From Symbiobacteriaceae bacterium (GTDB lineage: Bacteria; Bacillota_E; Symbiobacteriia; Symbiobacteriales; Symbiobacteriaceae): DNA of 8,913 bases. Where the stretch lies: NCBI GenBank assembly GCA_027356675.1, contig DAHVXO010000236.1:1-8913 (forward strand), read 5' to 3'. Below the pieces are notes generated by a model. That model searched no databases. It was not told the DNA's origin and was given only the letters and a program-made list of their open reading frames with translations. Each line of letters starts with the position of its first letter. Positions within the stretch are counted from its first letter, which is position 1. Shown piece by piece: positions 1 to 5,250 of the stretch. A program made the position numbers and the translations under genes.

Positions 1-289
1 CCGGCAGCACGGCCTCCGCCAGGTATTCCACCGCCGCCTCGTCGCGACCCAGTCCCGCCACGAAGTCCAGGTGTACGAAGAGCAGCTTGCCGGCCTTGCT
101 TGTGGCGTCGGCAACTGAGCCGAGCCGGGCGATGGAGGAGCCCAACAGGAAGACTACCCGCGCCAGCGAACTCAACGCGGCCTCCAGGGATTGCTCGTCC
201 CGCACCGCCGCGATCACCGGATGCGCCCGCAGCCCCGCAGTCAGGGCCTCCAGGGCACTGGCGTTCCCTGTGGGATGGACCGGACCCAT
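1..289 (-). CDS. glpP: Glycerol-3-phosphate-responsive antiterminator GlpP, N-terminal half (cut by window edge)
   Basis: Reading the minus strand from an ATG at 289-287 gives 96 codons with no stop to the window edge. The translation has the GlpP landmarks: HPVIAAVRD at residues 23-31, a hydrophobic strand RVVFLLGSSI at 44-53, and KLLFVHLDFVAGLGRDE at 68-84, followed by AVEYLAEAVLP. In the family GlpP is an RNA-binding protein of about 190 residues with a TIM-barrel-like fold. It binds glycerol-3-phosphate and prevents premature termination in the leaders of glycerol genes (glpFK, glpD). The ATG is chosen because GAGAGGTGAGG lies just upstream. A terminator at 376-401 separates it from the ArsC-like gene, so it probably has its own promoter. 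A TTGACA lies at 346-341, but I see no convincing -10 at the right distance. The C-terminal half is outside the window. Confidence 0.85.
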   Translation of the reverse strand, partial: MGPVHPTGNASALEALTAGLRAHPVIAAVRDEQSLEAALSSLARVVFLLGSSIARLGSVADATSKAGKLLFVHLDFVAGLGRDEAAVEYLAEAVLP

Positions 290-360
290 CAGACCTCACC
301 TCTCGATAGCCCGTTCTTCGACGCCTGTATTCCCGCCCCCTGTCAAACGCGGGTAGCGAT

Positions 361-401
361 TCAAGCACAAAAGTCCGGAGGGGCCACATGAGACCCCTCC
401 G
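361..401 (-). terminator. Intrinsic terminator after the ArsC-like selenoprotein gene
   Basis: An 8-bp perfect GC-rich stem (CGGAGGGG at 376-383 pairs with CCCCTCCG at 394-401) closes a 10-nt loop. Read on the minus strand it is followed by ACTTTTGTGCTT, a modest U-tract. It begins about 20 nt past the TAA of the ArsC-like gene (422), the normal place for a terminator. It also lies 87 nt before the glpP ATG, so a role as a glpP leader attenuator cannot be excluded. Confidence 0.7.
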
Positions 402-421
402 AACTCATATGTCCTTGTCCC

Positions 422-778
422 TTAAGCCAGGAACGCACCGAGGCTCTTGGCATCCAACCCGACCACTGCCGTACTGCCCCGTACGATGATCGGCCGCCGC
501 CACAGCCCGGGCTCCGCGGCTAACAGGCTCAGGAGTTCCTCATCGGAAAGCTCCCGCTCCGCCAACCCCAATTCTTTGAACCGCCGGCTCCGGGTCGAGA
601 GGATATCCCGGGCACCACCCGGCAGCAGGGCTGCCAGGGTCCTGACCTCCTCCACCGTCGCCTTCTGCTTAAAGAACAGCCGCTCCTTGATCTGGACCGG
701 CGAGGCGCCAAGCACCTGCTTGGCCTTCTGGCAGGAGCTTCACGTCGGATACGTATAGAAGGTTACCTCCGTGCTCAA
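422..778 (-). CDS. ArsC/Spx-family thioredoxin-fold selenoprotein (in-frame TGA read as selenocysteine)
   Basis: Starting at TTG 778-776, which has AGGAGG 7 nt upstream, the frame encodes 118 residues if the TGA at 740-742 is read through. The N-terminus is MSTEVTFYTYPT-U13-SSC16-QKAK. This is the beta1 strand and active-site loop of ArsC/Spx/YusI proteins, which normally read C-x-x-C-[RQ]-K-A. The UGA replaces the first, catalytic Cys and Cys16 is kept as the resolving residue. The rest is family-typical and intact: STRS at 61-64, EPGLWRRPII at 89-98 with the RRP motif, and a C-terminal helix. Length matches the roughly 115-130 residues usual for the family. Opening the gene at GTG 715 instead gives 97 residues lacking the first strand and the whole active site. 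The likely role is a thiol/selenol reductase in the cytoplasm; the substrate (arsenate, a disulfide or a peroxide) is unknown. Its RBS overlaps the stop of the upstream hydrolase gene, so the two are one operon. Alternatives are a Cys-to-stop mutation or a sequencing error. Confidence 0.87.
707..724 (-). promoter_or_regulatory. Candidate bacterial SECIS element
   Basis: In the mRNA, GCCAAGC (724-718) pairs perfectly with GCUUGGC (713-707) around the 4-nt loop AGGU (717-714). The stem starts 16 nt and the loop 23 nt after the UGA. Bacterial SECIS elements lie within the coding sequence just after the UGA, with a small apical loop carrying a G near its 5' side, about 16-37 nt from the UGA. This hairpin meets those rules and would be bound by SelB. 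A competing fold, AAGC-U-CCUGC (740-731) with GCAGG-U-GCUU (719-710), starts at the UGA's own last base and excludes this one. Confidence 0.7.
740..742 (-). other. In-frame UGA, predicted selenocysteine codon 13
   Basis: Minus-strand codon 13 of the ArsC-like gene is TGA. It lies in the CxxC position (T-U-S-S-C-Q-K-A), with coding sequence of the same family in the same frame on both sides. Apart from this TGA the frame is open from the TTG at 778 to the TAA at 424-422. Cys/Sec exchange at exactly the redox-active residue is the standard signature of a selenoprotein. Confidence 0.85.
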
Positions 779-789
779 TCCGCCACCTC

Positions 790-1674
790 CTAGAATCGCC
801 GATAGCCACCCCGCTGTCCTTCGGTCGGGATTACCGGGGTAACCGGCCGCAGCCTGCCGTGAAGGAAGTCAGCGGACATCCGATTGTAAACGGCGGGGTG
901 CTCTGCCATACATAGACACCCGGCCCCCGGCACGACCGCCACGCGCGCATCGACCATCTCGGCCGCCGCCTCCAGCGCATCCGCGGGCGAGGCCAACCCA
1001 TCCCGCTCTCCTACCACGAGGAGCACGGGTTGGGTCACCTCCCGCAGGGAGTCCAGCAAGGGGTAAGCGGACTGGGCCAGCAGGTCGCCGTATCGGACGA
1101 TCGGGCTGGTGTTGCGCCAGCGCGTCATCTGGGCGGAGACCAGCTGCCGAGGTACTGCAGCACTGAACAGATTGGCAACGAATGCTTCGGCCGCCTCGCC
1201 GCGGGCGGCCGCCTCACGGGTGGCGTGACAGGCCCGACCACCTTCGCTGAGGCCGCTCAGGATCAGACCAACCACCCGATCGGGCACGCTCAGCGCCAGA
1301 TCGACGGCAATTGACGAGCCCAGACAGACCCCGACCACGGCGACGGGCCAGCGAATCGCCAGGGCGTCCAGGAAGCCGAGCACCGCCTGCCCGTACTCTG
1401 CCACCGAAGCGGACCCCAGGCCCTCTGACCGCCCATGACCAGGCAGGTCAAGGGCGATGCACCGGGCACCTTGCGACAGACCAACCAGTTGCGCCTGCCA
1501 CGTGGCGGCCGTCCCGCCGTCCTCATGCAGGAAAAGCACAGTCGGACCATGTTCGGATAGACCGGCTGTCTCGTAGTAGACACTCACGCCATCGACTTGG
1601 ACGGACCCGCGTGAGCGAATCTCAGAGCCCTTCACGCGTCTCGCATTCACCCTGGACGAGTAGATCAGTCCCAT
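790..1674 (-). CDS. Alpha/beta-hydrolase fold protein with Cys at the nucleophile and His positions
   Basis: The 294-residue product has the alpha/beta-hydrolase plan: beta3 and oxyanion loop VLFLHEDGG (46-54), ALDLPGHGRSEG (74-85), nucleophile elbow VVGVCLGSS (113-121), acid strand VLLVVGERD (217-225), and the C-terminal PGAGCLCMAEHP (249-260). The nucleophile is Cys117 in G-x-C-x-G, not Ser. Where relatives have the catalytic His (GAGH), this protein has Cys253, with Cys255 close by. Asp225 is kept. A normal Ser-His-Asp esterase is therefore unlikely. It could be a divergent thiol enzyme, a non-catalytic binding protein, or carry a disulfide or metal between the paired Cys. The ATG at 1674 has no strong SD; internal GTG codons at residues 9 and 14 are possible starts. 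No signal peptide is evident, so it is probably cytoplasmic. Its TAG is 11 nt from the start of the ArsC-like selenoprotein gene, so they are cotranscribed. Confidence 0.8.
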   Translation of the reverse strand: MGLIYSSRVNARRVKGSEIRSRGSVQVDGVSVYYETAGLSEHGPTVLFLHEDGGTAATWQAQLVGLSQGARCIALDLPGHGRSEGLGSASVAEYGQAVLGFLDALAIRWPVAVVGVCLGSSIAVDLALSVPDRVVGLILSGLSEGGRACHATREAAARGEAAEAFVANLFSAAVPRQLVSAQMTRWRNTSPIVRYGDLLAQSAYPLLDSLREVTQPVLLVVGERDGLASPADALEAAAEMVDARVAVVPGAGCLCMAEHPAVYNRMSADFLHGRLRPVTPVIPTEGQRGGYRRF

Positions 1675-1876
1675 CGATCAGGTTCGCCCCACGTACCAGA
1701 AGTGGCACCGATTACGGTGTTGTCCCTGCTGCGATGCCGCCCCTCCTCGACAGGAAACGGCGCAGGGTAGCGCGGCCGGACCCTCACCCCCGTCCCCACG
1801 GGAGCGCTGGAACCCCTCAGACCCCGACCTTTGCCGCATCACCTCATTCCGACGAACCGCCCGTGGACCAGTGATA
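1675..1876. other. Intergenic region upstream of the hydrolase/selenoprotein operon
   Basis: These 202 bases lie between the hbd stop and the hydrolase start, both on the minus strand. The only clear structure is a small inverted repeat, CACCG-ATTA-CGGTG, at 1706-1719, about 32 nt upstream of the hydrolase ATG. It could be an operator or a short leader hairpin. I see no convincing -35/-10 pair and no U-tailed terminator for hbd. A 53-codon Arg/Gly-rich reading frame ends at 1678, but I do not call it a gene. Confidence 0.35.
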
Positions 1877-2740
1877 TTACGCTTTGGGGTAATCCCCCAG
1901 GAATCCCTTGCCGGCCTTGCGTCCCAGGCGCCCGGCCCTGACCATCTGCTTGATGAGCAGGGGCGGTGCGTATTGCGGCTGGCGGAATTCGTGGTGGAAA
2001 TACTCCATAACGTTGTAGCAAACATCAACCCCCGTAAAGTCCAGAAGCGTAAAGGGGCCCATGGGATGGTTCAGGCCCAGGGTGATCGCGGTGTCCACCT
2101 CTTCAGGCGTCGCAATGCCCTCTTCCACCACCTTGATGGCCTCGGTCATCAGCGGCATCAGGATCCGGTTGACCACGAAGCCCGGCGAATCCTTGCGCAC
2201 TTCGATGGCCTTCTTGCCCAGCCGCTCGGCGAGGTCCATGGCCGTGCGGACCGCCTCGTCCGAAGACTGATAGCCGTGAATCACTTCCACCAGCCGCATG
2301 ACCTGCGCCGGATTGAAGAAGTGCATGCCCACCACGTTGCCGGGGCGCCCGGTGGCGGCAGCAATCTCTGTGATGGACATGGAGGATGTATTGGTTGCCA
2401 GCACCACGCCCGGTCGGCAGATCCGGTCCAGGTCGGCAAAAAGCCGCTTCTTGATGGCGAGGTCCTCAAAGATGGCCTCGATGACAAAATCCGCCTCAGC
2501 AAACTGTTCGAGATCCGTGGTGGTCGTTATGAGGGCCAGCGTAGCAATGCGATCTGCCTCGGTCAGTCTGCCCTTTGCAATCGCCCGCTGCATCAGGGAG
2601 TCCATGGTAGCGACTGAGCGCTCAACGTACCCGATCTCCAGGTCACGCAGGATGACATTGAAGCCTGACTGGGCCGCCACGTGGGCGATTCCCGTCCCCA
2701 TAGCCCCTGCCCCGCACACACCGATGGTCCGGATTTCCAT
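1877..2740 (-). CDS. hbd: 3-hydroxybutyryl-CoA dehydrogenase
   Basis: The enzyme interconverts (S)-3-hydroxybutyryl-CoA and acetoacetyl-CoA with NAD(P) in beta-oxidation or butyrate metabolism. The 287-residue product is the usual length for the single-function bacterial enzyme. It has an N-terminal Rossmann domain with GAGAMG at 10-15, VIEAIFED at 86-93 and ATNTSSMSI at 115-123. The signature VGMHFFNPAQVMRLVEVI (137-154) supplies catalytic His140 and Glu152, spaced 12 residues apart as in characterised members. KDSPGFVVNR (183-192) leads into the C-terminal helical domain (NHPMGPFTLLDFTGVD, GRKAGKGF). The ATG at 2740 has GAGGAG 8 nt upstream. The next gene upstream is the FadF-type oxidoreductase, 216 bases away, with inverted repeats between, so hbd probably has its own regulated promoter. 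No thiolase, crotonase or acyl-CoA dehydrogenase lies in the window. Confidence 0.95.
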   Translation of the reverse strand: MEIRTIGVCGAGAMGTGIAHVAAQSGFNVILRDLEIGYVERSVATMDSLMQRAIAKGRLTEADRIATLALITTTTDLEQFAEADFVIEAIFEDLAIKKRLFADLDRICRPGVVLATNTSSMSITEIAAATGRPGNVVGMHFFNPAQVMRLVEVIHGYQSSDEAVRTAMDLAERLGKKAIEVRKDSPGFVVNRILMPLMTEAIKVVEEGIATPEEVDTAITLGLNHPMGPFTLLDFTGVDVCYNVMEYFHHEFRQPQYAPPLLIKQMVRAGRLGRKAGKGFLGDYPKA

Positions 2741-2771
2741 GTCCTACACTCCTCTATGGTACTGCAATGGT

Positions 2772-2784
2772 AGACCGCGGGTCT
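2772..2784 (-). repeat. Inverted repeat in the hbd 5' untranslated region
   Basis: AGACC-GCG-GGTCT forms perfect 5-bp arms, lengthened by GG/CC beyond one mismatch on each side. It lies about 32 nt upstream of the hbd ATG, between the start codon and the operator-like palindromes farther upstream. It could be a leader hairpin or a protein-binding site. Confidence 0.4.
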
Positions 2785-2799
2785 GCCTTATTCCATACC

Positions 2800-2819
2800 C
2801 GAACAGTGTTCGTAACGAA
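2800..2819 (-). promoter_or_regulatory. Overlapping palindromes upstream of hbd (candidate operator)
   Basis: Two inverted repeats overlap: CGAACA-G-TGTTCG at 2800-2812 and TTCGT-A-ACGAA at 2809-2819, giving three half-sites in 20 bases. They lie 60-80 nt before the hbd ATG. On the minus strand they fall between a -35-like TTGACC (2829-2824) and a -10-like TATGGA (2797-2792), although the spacing of these two boxes is not canonical. The first palindrome resembles the Gram-positive LexA box but is one base too short in the middle. A repressor of fatty-acid genes (TetR type) is my guess for the ligand protein. Confidence 0.45.
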
Positions 2820-2956
2820 AGTTGGTCAATTTGAAGGATCACCGACACCAGTCGACGCGCAGCCAAATCTGACCGACCCTTTCTGATCCACCAGATCCCC
2901 TCAGAGCGTTTGCTAAAGCTGTCCGGAGAGGTCGCCCTCCCAGATATTGTTTCCCC

Positions 2957-5008
2957 CTACGACTGCTGCTTCGGCACTGAGACGGACGCCAGCAGCAGCT
3001 CCGCTACATCCAGCACCTGCACGTTGCCGGAGGCGTCCTCGGCGGCGACGCCGTCGCTCATCATGGTCATGCAGAACGGGCAGTTGGTCGCCACTGTGGT
3101 CGCCCCGGTCGCAAGCGCCTGGCGGGTCCGCTCTACGTTGACCCGAGTGCCGACGGACTCCTCCATCCACATCCGAGCACCGCCGGCGCCGCAGTACATG
3201 GACTGCTCGTGGTTGCGCTCCATCTCCTTGATCTGCACACCTGGAATCGCCTGGAGCAGATCGCGGGGTGGAGCGTAGACATCGTTGTAGCGCCCCAGGT
3301 AGCAGGAGTCGTGGTAGGCGATCTCCCGTTCAACCTTGGTAACCGGCTTGAGCCGCCCCGCCTTGACGAGGTGGTCGAGCATCTGCGTGTGATGGATGAC
3401 CTCCGCCTCGAAGCCCATTTGCCGGTACTCGTTAGAGAACGTATTCGCGCAGTGCGGGCAGTGGGTAATGATTTTTTTCACGCCATAGCCCTTCATCGTT
3501 TCGATATTCTCCGTCGCGAGCTGCTGGAAGAGCATTTCGTTGCCTGCGCGGCGGGCCGCATCGCCCGTGCACTTCTCCTCCTTGCCCAGGATCGCAAAGG
3601 ATACGTCGGCAGCCTGCAGCAACTGTACAATGGACCGGACGATCTTCTGGCCCCGCTGGTCGAACGCCCCGGAGCAGCCCGGCCAGAACAGATACTCTGC
3701 GTCGGGATTCTCGGCCATGGTGGGCACGTTCAGATCTTCCGCCCACTTGGTGCGGGTGTGAGCGCCCAGGCCCCAAGGGTTCCCCTGCCGCTCGAGGTTC
3801 TTGAAGGTCTGATTCAGCTCAGAGGGGAACTCGCCCGCCAGCATCACCTGATGGCGGCGCATCTCAATGATCTTCGGCACGTGCTCGATGTTGACTGGGC
3901 AAACTTCCATACAAGCCCGGCAGGTCGTGCACGACCAGATGACCGCGGGCGCGATCACGGGCCCGACCAGCTCGGACTCAACCGCCTGCTCCAACGGGCG
4001 CTCGCCCTTCGTAGCCGCCAGGGCCAAGAGCGGACCCTTCTGGTGCAGGTGATACTGCAGGTCGAGGATCAAAGCCTTGGGGTTCAGCGGCTTGCCGGTC
4101 AGGTAGGCCGGGCAGTTCTCCTGGCAGCGCCCGCACTCGGTGCAGGCATCGAGGTCGGCGAGGTCCTTCCAGGAGAAGTCCCAGAGGCTGGCAGCGCCCA
4201 GAACCGGGGTCTCGGTCTCCAGGTTGGTCAGGCTCAGCTGCCCCTTGGGCTTCAGGTCCTGGAGGAAGATGTTGGCCGGCCCGCTGAAGATGTGGAGCAT
4301 CTTCGAGAACGGCAGGTAAGCCAGGAACGAAAACGAGATGGTCAGGTGGAACCACCAGAGCACGCGGTGGAGACCCAGCAGCGCCACCGGGCTGAAGAGG
4401 GCACCCAGCAACTGTCCGTGCAGGTACCCGAACGGCGACCAGACGCCCCAGGGGTCGCCCGTGGTCACAATCCGGATGCCTTCGATGAGGAACCCCGTCC
4501 ACATGATCAGGAGGTAGTGGGCCAGGAAGATCCAGTCAGCGAAAACCGAGGGGATGTTCTTGCCCGCAGTAAGAGCCCGGGGCTTGAAGATCGACCGCCG
4601 CACCCAGGCGATGGCCACGCCCACCATCGCCAGGAACCCCACCGTATCCAGGGTAAGGGACTGGAAGAACAAGTAGAAGTTTCCCCGCATGATGTGGATG
4701 CGCAGGTCGGCGTCGATCATGACTACGATCGTGCCCAGGAAAAGGATGACGAAGCCCCAGGAGAAGAGGATGTGGAAGAACCCCGCCAGCGGGTTGCGCG
4801 CCAACCGTGCCTGCAGCACCCCGTTGGTCAGAACCTGCCTGACCCGTACCCAAACCTGGTCGAACCGGTTTTCCGATCGCCCGATGCGCCAGAGCCGGAG
4901 CCGCCGCCAGACGCCGTAGGCAAAGATAGCGACGGTCGGCAGCAGCAGCAAGTACATGATTGCGATACCAGAGATGTTCCAGTAGATTTCCCGCGTCGGT
5001 GTGGACAT
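2957..5008 (-). CDS. fadF: FadF-type membrane (Fe-S) oxidoreductase with cytochrome-like, 4Fe-4S and two CCG domains
   Basis: The 683-residue protein has an N-terminal membrane domain like the nitrate reductase gamma subunit. Hydrophobic segments lie near 13-34, 77-98, 111-136, 157-178 and 200-236, with His residues (80, 164, 221) that could ligate haem b. Next come two 4Fe-4S motifs: C289-x2-C292-x2-C295-x3-C299 and C360-x2-C363-x2-C366-x3-C370. Two CCG-type domains follow, with WPGC at 442-445, EKCTGD at 478-483, HCPHC at 516-520, then DSC at 567-569, MYCGAGG at 604-610 and NCPFC at 642-646. In the family this passes electrons from acyl-CoA dehydrogenases, via electron-transfer flavoprotein, to membrane quinones. 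The neighbouring hbd fits that role. The ATG at 5008 has a G-rich AGGGGGG 7 nt upstream. An operator-like palindrome lies about 80 nt farther up. The gene symbol follows the Bacillus homologue; ETF genes are not in the window. Confidence 0.85.
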   Translation of the reverse strand: MSTPTREIYWNISGIAIMYLLLLPTVAIFAYGVWRRLRLWRIGRSENRFDQVWVRVRQVLTNGVLQARLARNPLAGFFHILFSWGFVILFLGTIVVMIDADLRIHIMRGNFYLFFQSLTLDTVGFLAMVGVAIAWVRRSIFKPRALTAGKNIPSVFADWIFLAHYLLIMWTGFLIEGIRIVTTGDPWGVWSPFGYLHGQLLGALFSPVALLGLHRVLWWFHLTISFSFLAYLPFSKMLHIFSGPANIFLQDLKPKGQLSLTNLETETPVLGAASLWDFSWKDLADLDACTECGRCQENCPAYLTGKPLNPKALILDLQYHLHQKGPLLALAATKGERPLEQAVESELVGPVIAPAVIWSCTTCRACMEVCPVNIEHVPKIIEMRRHQVMLAGEFPSELNQTFKNLERQGNPWGLGAHTRTKWAEDLNVPTMAENPDAEYLFWPGCSGAFDQRGQKIVRSIVQLLQAADVSFAILGKEEKCTGDAARRAGNEMLFQQLATENIETMKGYGVKKIITHCPHCANTFSNEYRQMGFEAEVIHHTQMLDHLVKAGRLKPVTKVEREIAYHDSCYLGRYNDVYAPPRDLLQAIPGVQIKEMERNHEQSMYCGAGGARMWMEESVGTRVNVERTRQALATGATTVATNCPFCMTMMSDGVAAEDASGNVQVLDVAELLLASVSVPKQQS

Positions 5009-5067
5009 GGGTGGCCCCCCTCGTCATCTGTCCTGCGTACCCCGCGCAAACCGTATGCAGCCGGAGC

Positions 5068-5118
5068 GTGATTCGCACGTTGACACAACCAAACGATTGG
5101 TTGATTCAGGTGATTCGC
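5068..5118 (-). promoter_or_regulatory. Candidate operator: 18-bp palindrome flanked by direct repeats
   Basis: CAACCAA-ACGA-TTGGTTG at 5086-5103 is a perfect inverted repeat with 7-bp arms. GTGATTCGC occurs at 5068-5076 and again at 5110-5118, flanking the palindrome on both sides; a shorter TTGATTC overlaps its right arm at 5101-5107. The palindrome ends 78 nt upstream of the FadF-type ATG. TetR-family repressors of fatty-acid degradation bind palindromes of this size. This is inferred from form and context, not from a matched consensus. Confidence 0.5.
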
Positions 5119-5195
5119 CCGGATTAGCGATATCGTATTCGTGGAGGGCGAGCGGTTGTCCTCTCGATGACATGAGAGAATCCCCGGCAATTGCG

Positions 5196-5237
5196 GCATA
5201 CGCCCCCGAGCCGATAGACCGGCGCGGGGGCGTATGC
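5196..5237 (-). terminator. Strong hairpin after the envelope-protein operon
   Basis: A 13-bp perfect stem (GCATACGCCCCCG at 5196-5208 with 5225-5237) continues past one A-G mismatch into 4 more pairs (GCCG/CGGC), closing a 6-nt loop. It begins 13 nt after the TAA of the Pro-rich protein gene, so it most likely ends that transcript. Neither strand has a U-tract after it, so it may act by stabilising the 3' end or as a tract-less terminator. Confidence 0.6.
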
Positions 5238-5250
5238 GGAGCCTCTGCAT

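Larger units (their letters stand above)
5009..5250. other. Regulatory intergenic region upstream of the FadF-type gene
   Basis: This 242-base gap separates the FadF-type gene from the stop of the Pro-rich protein gene, both on the minus strand. It holds a terminator-like hairpin (5196-5237), a perfect 7-bp-arm inverted repeat (5086-5103) flanked by a 9-nt direct repeat, a short CGATATCG palindrome at 5128-5135, and CTCTC/GAGAG arms at 5161-5178. I could not place a convincing minus-strand -35/-10 pair. Confidence 0.6.

Noticed and set aside
529..715. Starting the ArsC-like gene at GTG 715 (97 residues)
   Set aside because: This removes the first strand and active site, has no SD, and ignores the perfect RBS and family-like sequence that begin at TTG 778.
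740..742. Simple pseudogene explanation for the in-frame TGA
   Set aside because: The rest of the gene is intact, the RBS is excellent, the TGA replaces exactly the redox Cys, and a SECIS-like hairpin follows; kept only as an alternative.
1678..1839. Minus-strand 53-codon frame starting with MRQRSGSEGF and ending just before the hydrolase ATG
   Set aside because: It has a possible SD and good spacing, but its Arg/Gly-rich composition and lack of any motif suggest chance in GC-rich DNA.
1871..2617. 248-codon plus-strand open frame opposite hbd
   Set aside because: Antisense shadow of a clear dehydrogenase gene; composition is His/Arg/Gly-rich with no domain.
2800..2812. LexA (SOS) box upstream of hbd
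   Set aside because: The arms CGAAC/GTTCG match, but the centre is 3 nt instead of 4, and hbd is not an expected SOS gene.
3209..5071. 620-codon plus-strand open frame opposite the FadF-type gene
   Set aside because: It is a GC-rich antisense shadow: the minus-strand product has coherent iron-sulfur and membrane motifs, while the plus frame has no recognisable domain.
5080..5108. Plus-strand promoter with TTGACA at 5080-5085
   Set aside because: No -10 at 16-18 nt spacing (GATTCA or similar), and no plus-strand gene follows.
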